Below, in pieces: positions 43,681 to 52,265 of a stretch of DNA of 64,000 bases. Origin of the DNA: Paenibacillus crassostreae (GTDB lineage Bacteria > Bacillota > Bacilli > Paenibacillales > Paenibacillaceae). The notes beneath the pieces are model-generated. The model was not told the origin of the DNA and searched no databases. It worked only from the letters and a program-made list of their open reading frames with translations. A program made the translations under genes and the position numbers. The stretch spans positions 4,216,001 through 4,280,000 of the forward strand of contig NZ_CP017770.1 of NCBI RefSeq assembly GCF_001857945.1. Reading direction: 5' to 3'. Position 1 is the first letter of the stretch, and each line of letters begins with the position of its first letter.

Positions 43681-45777
43681 GTGAATATTGGATCATTAAT
43701 CCGCGGATTGCTAGGTGACACGAAAGTAGGGGATTCCAAACAGTTAGATGTCAAGACTGGGCAGGTGGTACGTGGGGTTGTTCTAAGTGTCTCTGAGGAT
43801 GGGAAAGAAGCTGAAATTCAAATTCAGGGGGTGAAGGTGCATGCAAAAGTTGAAACTCCTCTACAACAAGGTCAAGCAACTTTATTGCAAGTACAGCCTC
43901 CAGGAGAAGAAGGAATGTTGGTCCTTAAACCACTAACGGAATCACCACATAAATCGATCCCTGCAAATACGTTGGGAGATGTTTTGAAAGCAGTTGGTTT
44001 AACAGATACTAAAGCTAATCGTCAGATGCTTCAAACGTTACAGTCTAGTGGTGTACCACTTACAAAAGAAAATGTTGCACTGTTTAGTGCTGTTCTACGA
44101 GAGAAACCAGTAGGAGTCCCCGCGGAACAGTGGCTACAATCGGCTGCGATTGCCTTTCAACGTGGATTACCTATGACTGGTGAAAGTGTAAGAGGATTAC
44201 AGCAGGCTGTATTTGGACCTCCTCTACACCAGTTATTGGCTGGTCTCAGTGAGCAACTTACCTTGCTATCTGCAAATGGTGAAGCTTCAGTGCCGAAAGG
44301 GACTCAAGTTGCGAATGGTTCAGCTGTAACGCAAGGAGCGGGAGCAGTGATAGCTCAGAGTGGACAAAGCACCGCGGGGAAATCAGAATCAGTTGTTGCT
44401 TCATCAGTAGTTCAGCCTAATCAGGTGGCATCTGGTAGTGCTACTGGCCAGGGAGCGACACTAGCTAGCGGGGTTGCGGCATCTAATAGTACCGCAACGA
44501 ATGTTCCTCTGCAGCCGCTATTAGCGAAGCTGCAGGATTTGCTGCTGCAGGTGCGTGGCACGCAGCAATCTACTCTGCCGTCGCAGAGCGTGACGGCACA
44601 AGAGCAACCCGCCACGGCTTCGCCAAGTGGCGGGAGCACCACCGGCGCGGCATCGCCGCCGGCATCGTTGGCTGCTGCACCCGGAGGGGTAGCAGCTCCA
44701 GTGCCGCCAGCTGCGCAAGCGGCGGCAACCATGGGCGAAGCTCCCGCAGGGGCTTCGCTGCGATCTGCCCCGACCCACGGCGAAGTACCGTGGGTGGGGC
44801 AGATGTTGAAGTTGCTCGGTGCGGAGCACGAGCAACTTGCCTTGCGCAGTGGCGCGACGCCGCAAGCGCAGCAGGGGCAAGCTGCGCCAGGGAACGCGCA
44901 GCAAGGAAATACCGCTGTGGTTACCCCGGTGCCACAGCAACCCCAAGCAGCAGCGAATCCTGCTGCAACTACAGTAGCTAATACAAATGTAGCCAATCAG
45001 ACTCAGATGCAGACTACTATCCCATTAACGACAGCGCAGCCTCAAGTTCCAGTGACTCCTAGCAATAGTTTACCGACTGCAGCACAAGCTTATATTCCTG
45101 TACCGACTTATGTACAGGATACTGCGGCAGTACCCTTAGTGAAGGATTTACCAGCCGAATTACTCCGTTCAACGACGTCTTTGCCTACTGGGGCTGGAGT
45201 GATTGCGAACGCAGAAGTAACGGCTATGAATCAGGAGTCTTTAAAAGGCGTGCTCCTACAAATGTTAGATCGAAATGATCTACCTCCTGCTTTGAAAGAA
45301 GCTGCTCAACAGCTAGTTCAACATATGACTGGACAACAATTATTATTGAATACAGATCGAACGGCTCCTTTTGCTCAAGTAACGATGTTTATTCCTTTAA
45401 ATGGTCAGGATGGCGAGGAGACAGCATCGGTACATATTCAGTCTCGGCGGGGTAAGAAGGGCGAACTAGACGCTTCGAATTGCCGTCTGTGGTTTGACCT
45501 AGAGATGAAGCATCTTGGCACGACACTTGTAGATGTTCAGGTTGTCGATAAAATTGTCAGCTTGAAAATCCATAATGATAATGAATGGATGACATCATTA
45601 ATTGATGATCGTCGTGATGAAATATCTCAATCGATCCAATCCATTGGTTATCAACTTTTAAGTCTGAAAACGGAGCCGTTACCTCTTCCTACTGTCGCAG
45701 AAGTCGATCGTAAACAAGGTAGTGTAACATCGGAATATACACCTCCAACATATAAAGGGGTGGACATGCGTATATGA
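43681..45777 (+). CDS. YlqG-like protein with FliK-type C-terminal domain
   Basis: A 698-residue protein in the place of Bacillus ylqG. The N-terminal 130 residues look folded. Residues about 200-500 are low-complexity (Ala, Gln, Pro, Thr, Ser, Gly). The C terminus (about 530-690) resembles the flagellar hook-length-control (FliK) C domain, with the strand-rich stretch A-S-V-H-I-Q-S-R-R-G-K-K-G-E-L and the V-S-L-K-I-H block. A long flexible linker plus FliK-like end is the architecture of a molecular ruler, but a role in hook length is inference because the proper fliK should lie in the fla/che operon. DNA from about 44500 to 44950 is strikingly GC-rich. It overlaps the next gene by 4 nt (ATGA). 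Confidence 0.7.
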   Translation: MNIGSLIRGLLGDTKVGDSKQLDVKTGQVVRGVVLSVSEDGKEAEIQIQGVKVHAKVETPLQQGQATLLQVQPPGEEGMLVLKPLTESPHKSIPANTLGDVLKAVGLTDTKANRQMLQTLQSSGVPLTKENVALFSAVLREKPVGVPAEQWLQSAAIAFQRGLPMTGESVRGLQQAVFGPPLHQLLAGLSEQLTLLSANGEASVPKGTQVANGSAVTQGAGAVIAQSGQSTAGKSESVVASSVVQPNQVASGSATGQGATLASGVAASNSTATNVPLQPLLAKLQDLLLQVRGTQQSTLPSQSVTAQEQPATASPSGGSTTGAASPPASLAAAPGGVAAPVPPAAQAAATMGEAPAGASLRSAPTHGEVPWVGQMLKLLGAEHEQLALRSGATPQAQQGQAAPGNAQQGNTAVVTPVPQQPQAAANPAATTVANTNVANQTQMQTTIPLTTAQPQVPVTPSNSLPTAAQAYIPVPTYVQDTAAVPLVKDLPAELLRSTTSLPTGAGVIANAEVTAMNQESLKGVLLQMLDRNDLPPALKEAAQQLVQHMTGQQLLLNTDRTAPFAQVTMFIPLNGQDGEETASVHIQSRRGKKGELDASNCRLWFDLEMKHLGTTLVDVQVVDKIVSLKIHNDNEWMTSLIDDRRDEISQSIQSIGYQLLSLKTEPLPLPTVAEVDRKQGSVTSEYTPPTYKGVDMRI

Positions 45778-46085
45778 ATAAAATGTCTGATGAGGAACTA
45801 GCTCTCTCGAAGAAGAGAGCTGTTGCACTAAAATATACACCAGGTGAGAGTGATGCCCCTGTCGTTGTTGCTAAAGGACGAGGTCGATTAGCAGAGACTA
45901 TTCTAGAGAGAGCAAAAGAACATGGTGTTCCTGTTCAGGAGGATGCAGCTTTAGTTGAAGTCTTGTCTCAATTAGATCTGGATCAACAAATCCCAGCTGA
46001 GTTATATCAACTTGTAGCAGAGGTGCTCTCTTATATTTATCGTACAGATAGCTTAGCTAAGGAAGGAAGACATCCTAATGGATGA
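45774..46085 (+). CDS. FlhB C-terminal-domain-like protein (YlqH/EscU family)
   Basis: A 103-residue stand-alone homologue of the cytoplasmic tail of FlhB, the export-gate switch of type III secretion. The matching region is A-V-A-L-K-Y-T-P-G-E-S-D-A-P-V-V-V-A-K-G-R-G, and the end I-Y-R-T-D is close to the FlhB tail. The autocleavage sequence N-P-T-H is absent; Y-T-P-G stands in its place, so self-cleavage is not expected. It overlaps the FliK-like gene by 4 nt and yraN by 8 nt. Pairing with a FliK-like protein mirrors the FliK-FlhB interaction and suggests the two products bind. Confidence 0.85.
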   Translation: MNKMSDEELALSKKRAVALKYTPGESDAPVVVAKGRGRLAETILERAKEHGVPVQEDAALVEVLSQLDLDQQIPAELYQLVAEVLSYIYRTDSLAKEGRHPNG

Positions 46086-46467
46086 TGCTGGACAAAAAAA
46101 GGACACCCGTAAGCGAAAAGGAGCAGCTGCAGAAGAGCATGCAGCTACTTTCTTATCTCAACTTGGATATGATATCGTGGATCGTAATTGGCGTTGTCGT
46201 AGTGGTGAAATAGACATTGTGGCTCGATATCAAGAATCACTTATTTTTGTTGAAGTGCGTAGTAGAAGTGTTAATTCTAGATTTGGGACACCTGCCGAGT
46301 CAGTAAATATGCACAAGATGAATCAAGTACGGAAAACAGCTGAAGTCTATTTATTATATAAGCAGGTAGATTTTTCATCTATCAACATACGCTTTGATGT
46401 GATTGCTGTCCATCTGAATCCGGATATGTCGGTATCTAGTTTGGAGCATATTACAGAAGCATTTTAG
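46078..46467 (+). CDS. YraN family protein (UPF0102), nuclease-like
   Basis: A 129-residue protein with a restriction-endonuclease-like fold: K-G-A-A-A-E-E-H-A near the start, then R-S-G-E-I-D-I-V-A and F-V-E-V-R-S-R, giving the E...D...ExK-like acidic positions of the PD-(D/E)xK group. (K is replaced by R in the last motif here.) The family is widespread next to rnhB and linked to DNA metabolism without a proven activity. It ends the rnhB-side operon. Confidence 0.88.
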   Translation: MDDAGQKKDTRKRKGAAAEEHAATFLSQLGYDIVDRNWRCRSGEIDIVARYQESLIFVEVRSRSVNSRFGTPAESVNMHKMNQVRKTAEVYLLYKQVDFSSINIRFDVIAVHLNPDMSVSSLEHITEAF

Positions 46468-46474
46468 TATAGGC

Positions 46475-46501
46475 AAAAAAGTTCAAGATCATAAGATCTT
46501 G
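46475..46501 (-). terminator. Terminator of the minus-strand CtaG/DUF2243 operon
   Basis: CAAGATC (46484-46490) and GATCTTG (46495-46501) form a perfect 7-bp stem. On the minus strand it is followed by AACTTTTTT. It sits between two convergent units. Confidence 0.65.
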
Positions 46502-46578
46502 CGCTAAAAAGGACGGTGTAGCCGTTTCTACTTGTTTGCATTTTTTTTGAATCCTTAAATGAATTGAACATGGTATTG

Positions 46579-47376
46579 TCATGAATTTAAAAGTGGTTCT
46601 ATAGTGTATGATGTTCGAGGCCGACTGGCCTTATACCATTGGTAACACAAAATGAAAATGATAACCATTTCGATGGCATCACCACCATAGTACATAAGGA
46701 TTCCAGCTGTTTCAGCATGTGCTACAGGAACGTTTCCCGGCGGGTGTGCAAAGATATATTTTGACAATATTCCGTGCCCTGCAATAGAAATGATCAACCA
46801 TACGGCACGATAAACAAAGCTAGTTCGATGTGGTGTTGGATCAACATATATTATGGACAAAGTATAGAGATAGCCTGCTAAAAACACATGTATATGCACG
46901 ATCAAGTGTACAATAATATTATGTTGCATCACTACGTATAGGTTAGTTGTATATAATAAGCATATTCCTCCAACATTTAGGAATGATGAACTAAGAGGAT
47001 TGATAAGTATTCGCATGGATGAGCTTTTTAGAAGACTAGAAATACGTCGAGCTAATTGCACATGGAGTGTTCGAAGGGCAAGAGTCATTGGTGCGGACAA
47101 TACGAGAAGTAGTGGAGCAAGCATTCCAAGTAGTAAATGACCAAGCATATGAACTCTAAAATCATCGTGAGCCTGATGTGCTAAGGGACCCACAACCATT
47201 GATGTTAAACAGAGAATTCCCATTAACCAGAAGATCGTACGGTATAACGGCCACGGCTTATTATGACGAACGATATGTGCGGCATAGATATAATAAATGG
47301 ATGCCAGAATCATTGTTGATACCAACAATACATCAAATGAATTGACAACACTATGATGGATGTAAGTATGACTCAT
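46579..47376 (-). CDS. ctaG: Cytochrome c oxidase assembly protein CtaG-like
   Basis: A 265-residue membrane protein of the caa3-type CtaG family with about seven membrane segments. Histidines typical of the family are present: H-M-L-G-H-L-L-L-G-M-L-A-P, V-H-L-I-V-H-I-H-V-F and the late G-I-L-M-Y-Y-G-G-D-A-I-E. It is linked to copper delivery to CuB of the caa3 oxidase. No oxidase subunit gene is nearby. It overlaps the DUF2243 gene by 4 nt, a recurring pair, so the two products probably work together. Confidence 0.85.
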   Translation of the reverse strand: MSHTYIHHSVVNSFDVLLVSTMILASIYYIYAAHIVRHNKPWPLYRTIFWLMGILCLTSMVVGPLAHQAHDDFRVHMLGHLLLGMLAPLLLVLSAPMTLALRTLHVQLARRISSLLKSSSMRILINPLSSSFLNVGGICLLYTTNLYVVMQHNIIVHLIVHIHVFLAGYLYTLSIIYVDPTPHRTSFVYRAVWLIISIAGHGILSKYIFAHPPGNVPVAHAETAGILMYYGGDAIEMVIIFILCYQWYKASRPRTSYTIEPLLNS

Positions 47377-47864
47377 TTGATGATTTGACTCTTGGTATTT
47401 CGTCTTGTTCGAAGCACAAGAATGAAGCCTATGACGATCATGATACTAGCAGTGATATTCCATATCCAATCATATCCCCTAATATCTACATTGTACCGAA
47501 TTTGATGTATTCTCATGAGCTTATGTTGGATTATACCATCGTATAATTGAAAAAAACCGCCTCCAAGTAATAGCCCTCCCAACCACCTGCTGAGAGATAA
47601 TGCATTTCGGCGACGAAGGTCTGCAAACATAAACGATGAACTTATGGTTGCAAACCAACTGAAAGCATGGAATAGACCATCTGAGACTAACCCAATGTCT
47701 GTCGTGGACTTGTCGTAGAAATGATGCCAATGCAGGAGTTGATGAAAAACAACTTCATCTATAAAGGAAACAAGGCCGAGGCCAAAGAGTAACCCACACC
47801 ATAAGTTGCGGGCCAAGTAAGTAGAGTGGGTCCAATCTTTTGAATTGTGGTTTAGAGTATCCAT
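47373..47864 (-). CDS. DUF2243 membrane protein
   Basis: A 163-residue protein with four predicted membrane segments: at about 20-40, 60-80, 95-115 and 135-155. A histidine-rich motif, F-H-Q-L-L-H-W-H-H, is followed by D-G-L-F-H-A-F and by I-I-Q-H-K-L in the third segment, positions that could hold a metal. Its function is unknown, but DUF2243 genes are repeatedly found beside CtaG, and here they overlap by 4 nt. On its strand AGGTTAG precedes ATG 47864. Confidence 0.85.
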   Translation of the reverse strand: MDTLNHNSKDWTHSTYLARNLWCGLLFGLGLVSFIDEVVFHQLLHWHHFYDKSTTDIGLVSDGLFHAFSWFATISSSFMFADLRRRNALSLSRWLGGLLLGGGFFQLYDGIIQHKLMRIHQIRYNVDIRGYDWIWNITASIMIVIGFILVLRTRRNTKSQIIK

Positions 47865-47993
47865 TAGCTAACCTCCATGAACTCATTGTGTAAAAGTATT
47901 GAATTGCATATTATCAAGCGTATCCAATCCCAGTTTACCCCATATTCATGAGTTACAAACAGATGATAATACAATAATAATAGAGTTATTTGG

Positions 47994-49595
47994 CTATATC
48001 TCTACCTCATTTTGCACACGATCTAAATTACGATATTGTATGGCTTCTGCAACATGTGAGGTTTTAATGTTGTCTTTCCCATCCAAATCAGCTATGGTCC
48101 TAGCTAGTTTTAGAATTCTGTCATAGGCCCGCATACTGAGTCCAAGTGCCTCGATAGTTTGTTGGAGCATGGTGGATGTATCGGATGATAGTGAGGTGTG
48201 GGTACGCAGATGTCTCCCAGACAATTCGCTATTCCATGAGAATGGTAGATTTCGATATCGATGAACCTGAATTTGATGTGCTTGAATCACTTGTTCCTTC
48301 ATTTCTTGTGAAGATAAACTAAATGTTTCTTTAGTCCATTCTTTAGGTCTAGGAACATCCACTTGAAGGTCAATGCGATCCAGTAAAGGACCAGATATTT
48401 TAGCTCGGTATTGAGCAATACGAGCACTACTACATGTACAACGTTGTTCAGGATGATCGCTCCCAAGAAATCCACAAGGACAGGGATTCATGGAAGCTGC
48501 GAGCATAAAATGTGCCGGGAAAGTATGCACGGCTCGAGCGCGACTGATCGTAACAGCGCGATCCTCGAGAGGTTGCCGTAATACTTCCAGTACGTTGCGG
48601 GAGAATTCTGGCAATTCATCTAGGAAGAGTATTCCGCGGTGAGCGAGACTGACCTCTCCGGGTTTGGGAATAGTTCCACCACCGACGAGACCACCAGCTG
48701 AAATCGTATGATGAGGTGAGCGGAATGGACGCTGTTTCAGTAATCCTGATGAAGGCTCCTTAAGTTTACCAGCAGCACTAAAAATTTTGGTTGTCTCTAA
48801 AGACTCTTGTTCTGTTAGGGAAGGGAGAATGGTTGGAATGCGCTTAATTAGCATGGTTTTTCCTGTTCCAGGAGGACCAATCAACAAGATATTATGCATC
48901 CCAGCTGCTGCAATGGTGATAGCTCGTTTTACATGCTGTTGCCCCAAAACATCGCTATAATCTTCATAACTGTTAGTTTCATTTATAGAATTTGGCGAAA
49001 CAAGACTAGAAGAATTAGGTTTGAAGAGGAAATTCAAAGAATCAAGAACGACAGGAGGATCAGTTTCCTTTCTGCCGGTCTTAGGTTGCACAGCATTTGG
49101 AAATAGTAATTCTCTTAAATGTCCTAGACTAAAGATATGAATATCTTTGATCAAAGCCGCTTCGGCGCGATTCTCTTCAGGTAATAGCACCGCATTGAAC
49201 CCTTCCTCTTTCGCTCGATCGACCATCGAAAGAACTCCAGATACGGGTCTTAATGTTCCATCTAATGCCAGCTCACCGATCATTAATAATCGGAGATCGG
49301 ATGGGAGAATAAGTTGTTCACTAGTTACTAGAATACCGAGTGCTATAGCTAAATCAAATGCTGACCCTTCCTTGCGTAGGTCTGCAGGGGCTAGATTAAT
49401 CGTTACTCTTTGCATAGGAAAACGAAATCCGCAGTTCTTGATTGCTGCCCGGACGCGCTCAACTGCTTCACGAATAGCTGAATCAGGAAGGCCAATAATA
49501 GAAGTTTGAGGTAGTCCATTAGAGATATCTACCTCAACTTGAATGATCACGCCATCGATTCCATATAAACATGCACTATGCATTTTACCGTACAT
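47994..49595 (-). CDS. comM: YifB/ComM-family Mg-chelatase-like AAA+ ATPase
   Basis: A 533-residue protein with an N-terminal Lon-protease-like domain (about 1-180). A MCM/Mg-chelatase AAA+ core follows, with G-P-P-G-T-G-K-T-M-L (about 220) and the Walker B-like L-F-L-D-E-L-P-E-F, then a C4-type zinc knuckle C-P-C-G...C-T-C and a C-terminal helical domain. In competent bacteria ComM is a branch-migration helicase for natural transformation. Start: ATG 49595 with AGAGGTG 9 nt upstream; that site lies inside a hairpin arm (49605-49661). dprA, another transformation gene, lies 2.7 kb away on the opposite strand. Confidence 0.92.
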   Translation of the reverse strand: MYGKMHSACLYGIDGVIIQVEVDISNGLPQTSIIGLPDSAIREAVERVRAAIKNCGFRFPMQRVTINLAPADLRKEGSAFDLAIALGILVTSEQLILPSDLRLLMIGELALDGTLRPVSGVLSMVDRAKEEGFNAVLLPEENRAEAALIKDIHIFSLGHLRELLFPNAVQPKTGRKETDPPVVLDSLNFLFKPNSSSLVSPNSINETNSYEDYSDVLGQQHVKRAITIAAAGMHNILLIGPPGTGKTMLIKRIPTILPSLTEQESLETTKIFSAAGKLKEPSSGLLKQRPFRSPHHTISAGGLVGGGTIPKPGEVSLAHRGILFLDELPEFSRNVLEVLRQPLEDRAVTISRARAVHTFPAHFMLAASMNPCPCGFLGSDHPEQRCTCSSARIAQYRAKISGPLLDRIDLQVDVPRPKEWTKETFSLSSQEMKEQVIQAHQIQVHRYRNLPFSWNSELSGRHLRTHTSLSSDTSTMLQQTIEALGLSMRAYDRILKLARTIADLDGKDNIKTSHVAEAIQYRNLDRVQNEVEI

Positions 49596-49604
49596 AAGTA
49601 AAGA

Positions 49605-49661
49605 CACCTCTTTTCTATAAATGGATACGGGTGGACCGTATACTTAATTAGAAAAAAGGTG
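49605..49661 (-). promoter_or_regulatory. Leader hairpin covering the comM ribosome binding site
   Basis: The 26-nt arms 49605-49630 and 49636-49661 match at about 20 of 26 positions around a GTGGA loop. The inner seven pairs and the outer GAGGTG/CACCTT region are strong. The comM ribosome binding site is the outer arm on the minus strand, so folding would block translation. Confidence 0.5.
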
Positions 49662-49818
49662 CTTCCTTTTTTAGAAAATCTTTTTTTCATTTCACTAACG
49701 TAAAGCTTAGAAGGAATAGAGGGTTTTGTCAATCGAGTTTTCCAAGATTTTATTAATCATTCGCAAATTGGAATGAAACCGATATCAAAAGAGTGTCTAT
49801 TAATGATGATTATAATAA

Positions 49819-49846
49819 GGAAAGCGTTTTAAAAACATGGTACAAT
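49819..49846 (+). promoter_or_regulatory. Probable sucC promoter with CRE-like box
   Basis: The TGG-TACAAT extended -10 at 49838-49846 has no good -35. GGAAAGCGTTTTAA just upstream resembles a catabolite-responsive element (AAnCGnTT core) and would overlap the -35 position. Confidence 0.4.
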
Positions 49847-50005
49847 GTAATTGATTTATGTTATTTCCAATAAGAATATAAGAAGGTTACATTTAACAGT
49901 GTACTTATCTTAAGTTTCTCGCATCGTCTGTTTAAGACGATGGTATTGCCAGTTCTACTCGGGAGAGTCGACTTGTTGTAGTCATGTTGATAGGAGGATT
50001 TGTTA

Positions 50006-51166
50006 ATGAATATCCATGAATATCAAGGAAAGCAAGTATTGAAACAGTATGGCGTTTCCGTTCCTAATGGAAAAGTAGCTTACACAGTAGAAGAAGCGGT
50101 AGAAGCCGCGATATCACTGGGTAGCCCGGTTGTGGTTGTAAAAGCGCAAATTCATGCTGGAGGTCGGGGAAAAGCTGGCGGTGTTAAAGTAGCCAAAAAC
50201 CTGGACGAGGTTCGTACGTATGCGCAGGATATTCTCGGGAAAGTCTTAGTAACTCATCAAACAGGACCAGCAGGTAAAGAGGTGAAGCGACTCTTAATTG
50301 AAGAAGGCTGTGATATTCGTAAAGAATATTATGTAGGTGTCGTAGTAGATCGTGTTACTGGTAGAGTAGTCATGATGGCATCCGAAGAGGGCGGAACTGA
50401 GATAGAAGAAGTAGCTGAAAACTCGCCTGAGAAAATTTTTAAAGAAGTGATTGACCCTGCTATTGGTTTACAAATGTTCCAAGCTCGCAAATTAGCTTAT
50501 GCCATTAACATTCCGAACGAACTCGTGAATAAGACTGCCAAATTTATGACAGCTTTATATCATGCTTTCGTAGATAAGGACTGTTCAATCGCTGAGATCA
50601 ATCCACTTGTCATTACAGGTGATGGTGATGTTATGGCGTTAGATGCTAAGTTGAATTTCGATTCCAATGCACTATATCGGCATAAAGATATTCAGGAACT
50701 TCGTGATTTAGATGAGGAAGATATCAAAGAAATCGAAGCTTCTAAATATGATTTAAGTTATATTTCTCTTGACGGTAATATTGGTTGCATGGTAAATGGT
50801 GCTGGTCTTGCCATGGCTACCATGGACATTATTAAATATTATGGTGGAGAACCGGCGAACTTCCTCGATGTTGGGGGCGGTGCAACGACGGAGAAGGTTA
50901 CAGAAGCATTCAAAATAATTCTATCTGATGAACAGGTAAAGGGAATATTCATTAATATATTTGGTGGTATTATGCGTTGTGATGTTATCGCTAACGGTGT
51001 AGTTGAAGCAGCCAAACAAATCGGATTAACACGTCCTCTCGTAGTGCGTTTAGAAGGAACCAATGTTGATCTTGGTAAGAAAATTTTAGCGGAGTCGGGA
51101 CTTAATATTGTAGCAGCGGATTCGATGGCGGATGGCGCTCAGAAGATTATCTCGCTCGTACAATAA
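50006..51166 (+). CDS. sucC: Succinyl-CoA synthetase beta subunit
   Basis: The ATP-grasp subunit of the TCA-cycle enzyme that makes ATP or GTP from succinyl-CoA. It begins [10 protein letters not shown] and contains [15 protein letters not shown] and [13 protein letters not shown] near the end. It has 386 residues. ATG 50006 has AGGAGG 8-9 nt upstream. SucD follows after 30 nt. Confidence 0.97.
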   Translation: MNIHEYQGKQVLKQYGVSVPNGKVAYTVEEAVEAAISLGSPVVVVKAQIHAGGRGKAGGVKVAKNLDEVRTYAQDILGKVLVTHQTGPAGKEVKRLLIEEGCDIRKEYYVGVVVDRVTGRVVMMASEEGGTEIEEVAENSPEKIFKEVIDPAIGLQMFQARKLAYAINIPNELVNKTAKFMTALYHAFVDKDCSIAEINPLVITGDGDVMALDAKLNFDSNALYRHKDIQELRDLDEEDIKEIEASKYDLSYISLDGNIGCMVNGAGLAMATMDIIKYYGGEPANFLDVGGGATTEKVTEAFKIILSDEQVKGIFINIFGGIMRCDVIANGVVEAAKQIGLTRPLVVRLEGTNVDLGKKILAESGLNIVAADSMADGAQKIISLVQ

Positions 51167-51196
51167 CTTTTAATCGATAGGGGATGTGAAGTAATC

Positions 51197-52126
51197 GTGA
51201 GCATTTTAGTCGATAAACATACCAAAGTTATTACTCAAGGTATTACGGGTTCTACAGGTCTATTTCATACCAAAGGTGCTTTGGATTATGGTACCCAAAT
51301 GGTAGGTGGTGTAACTCCGGGTAAGGGGGGGACTAATGTAGATATTACATTGGAGAACGGACAAACAGTAAGCTTACCGGTATTCAATACTGTGATTGAA
51401 GCGAAACAAGCGACAGGGGCAACTGCCAGTGTAATCTATGTTCCACCTGCTTTTGCGGCGGACTCGATCCTTGAAGCTATTGATGCAGAACTGGATCTTG
51501 TGATTTGTATTACAGAAGGGATTCCAGTGCTGGATATGATTAAGGTTTCTCGATATCTTGAAGGTAAGCCAACCGTATTAATCGGTCCGAACTGCCCAGG
51601 CGTCATTACTCCAGGTGAATGTAAGATTGGAATTATGCCAGGTTATATTCATCGTGCCGGACATGTAGGTGTTGTGTCTAGAAGTGGTACCTTGACATAT
51701 GAAGCAGTGCATCAATTAACAACTCGTGGTATTGGACAATCCTCAGCAGTTGGAATCGGTGGTGATCCGGTGAAGGGATCTGAGTTTATCGATATCCTAC
51801 ATCTATTCAATGAAGATCCCAATACGCATGCTGTCATTATGATTGGTGAAATCGGTGGAACTGCAGAAGAAGAAGCGGCAGAATGGATCCGGGATCATAT
51901 GACGAAGCCTGTAGTTGGCTTTATAGGTGGTGTAACTGCACCACCAGGCAAGCGGATGGGTCACGCTGGAGCGATCATCTCTGGAGGTAAGGGAACAGCG
52001 CTTGAGAAGATTTCTAAGTTGGAGGAGTGTGGCATTAAGGTCGCACCAACGCCATCAGAAATGGGTTCTACATTACTTAGCGTTTTAGAAGAACGTGGTA
52101 TTTTAGATAAGTGCATGACACATTAA
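51197..52126 (+). CDS. sucD: Succinyl-CoA synthetase alpha subunit
   Basis: It binds CoA and carries the phosphohistidine in [14 protein letters not shown] (His near 250). The CoA-binding Rossmann start reads T-Q-G-I-T-G-S-T-G. It has 309 residues, starting with GTG 51197 after GGGGATGTG. It forms the alpha-beta enzyme with SucC. Confidence 0.97.
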   Translation: MSILVDKHTKVITQGITGSTGLFHTKGALDYGTQMVGGVTPGKGGTNVDITLENGQTVSLPVFNTVIEAKQATGATASVIYVPPAFAADSILEAIDAELDLVICITEGIPVLDMIKVSRYLEGKPTVLIGPNCPGVITPGECKIGIMPGYIHRAGHVGVVSRSGTLTYEAVHQLTTRGIGQSSAVGIGGDPVKGSEFIDILHLFNEDPNTHAVIMIGEIGGTAEEEAAEWIRDHMTKPVVGFIGGVTAPPGKRMGHAGAIISGGKGTALEKISKLEECGIKVAPTPSEMGSTLLSVLEERGILDKCMTH

Positions 52127-52157
52127 TCCTGCATCTGTATAATGTATTTAATAAGGT

Positions 52158-52206
52158 AAGCAACCTTTTATTCCCACTTGACGGAATGAAAGGTTGCTTT
52201 TTTTGC
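52158..52206 (+). terminator. Terminator after sucCD
   Basis: AAGCAACCTTTT (from 52158) pairs with AAAGGTTGCTT (52189-52199), with an inner ATTCC/GGAAT stem, followed by TTTTTTT. Confidence 0.9.
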
Positions 52207-52265
52207 GTGATCATCGTTCATGATTTGAATGAATGAAATGAGTAATTTATTATGAGGAGGTCATT

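Larger units (their letters stand above)
49596..50005. promoter_or_regulatory. Divergent intergenic region comM/sucC
   Basis: A 410-bp gap. It holds the comM leader hairpin (49605-49661), a CRE-like AAAGCGTTTT at 49821, an extended -10 (TGGTACAAT, 49838-49846) for sucC and a perfect 8-bp hairpin CATCGTCT/AGACGATG (49922-49942) in the sucC leader. AGGAGG precedes sucC. Confidence 0.55.

Noticed and set aside
44421..44996. Long minus-strand open frames inside the FliK-like gene
   Set aside because: They coincide with the GC-rich patch, where stop codons are rare in every frame. Their products are Cys/Ala-rich with no recognisable domain and no ribosome binding site, while the plus-strand frame is continuous and fits the operon.
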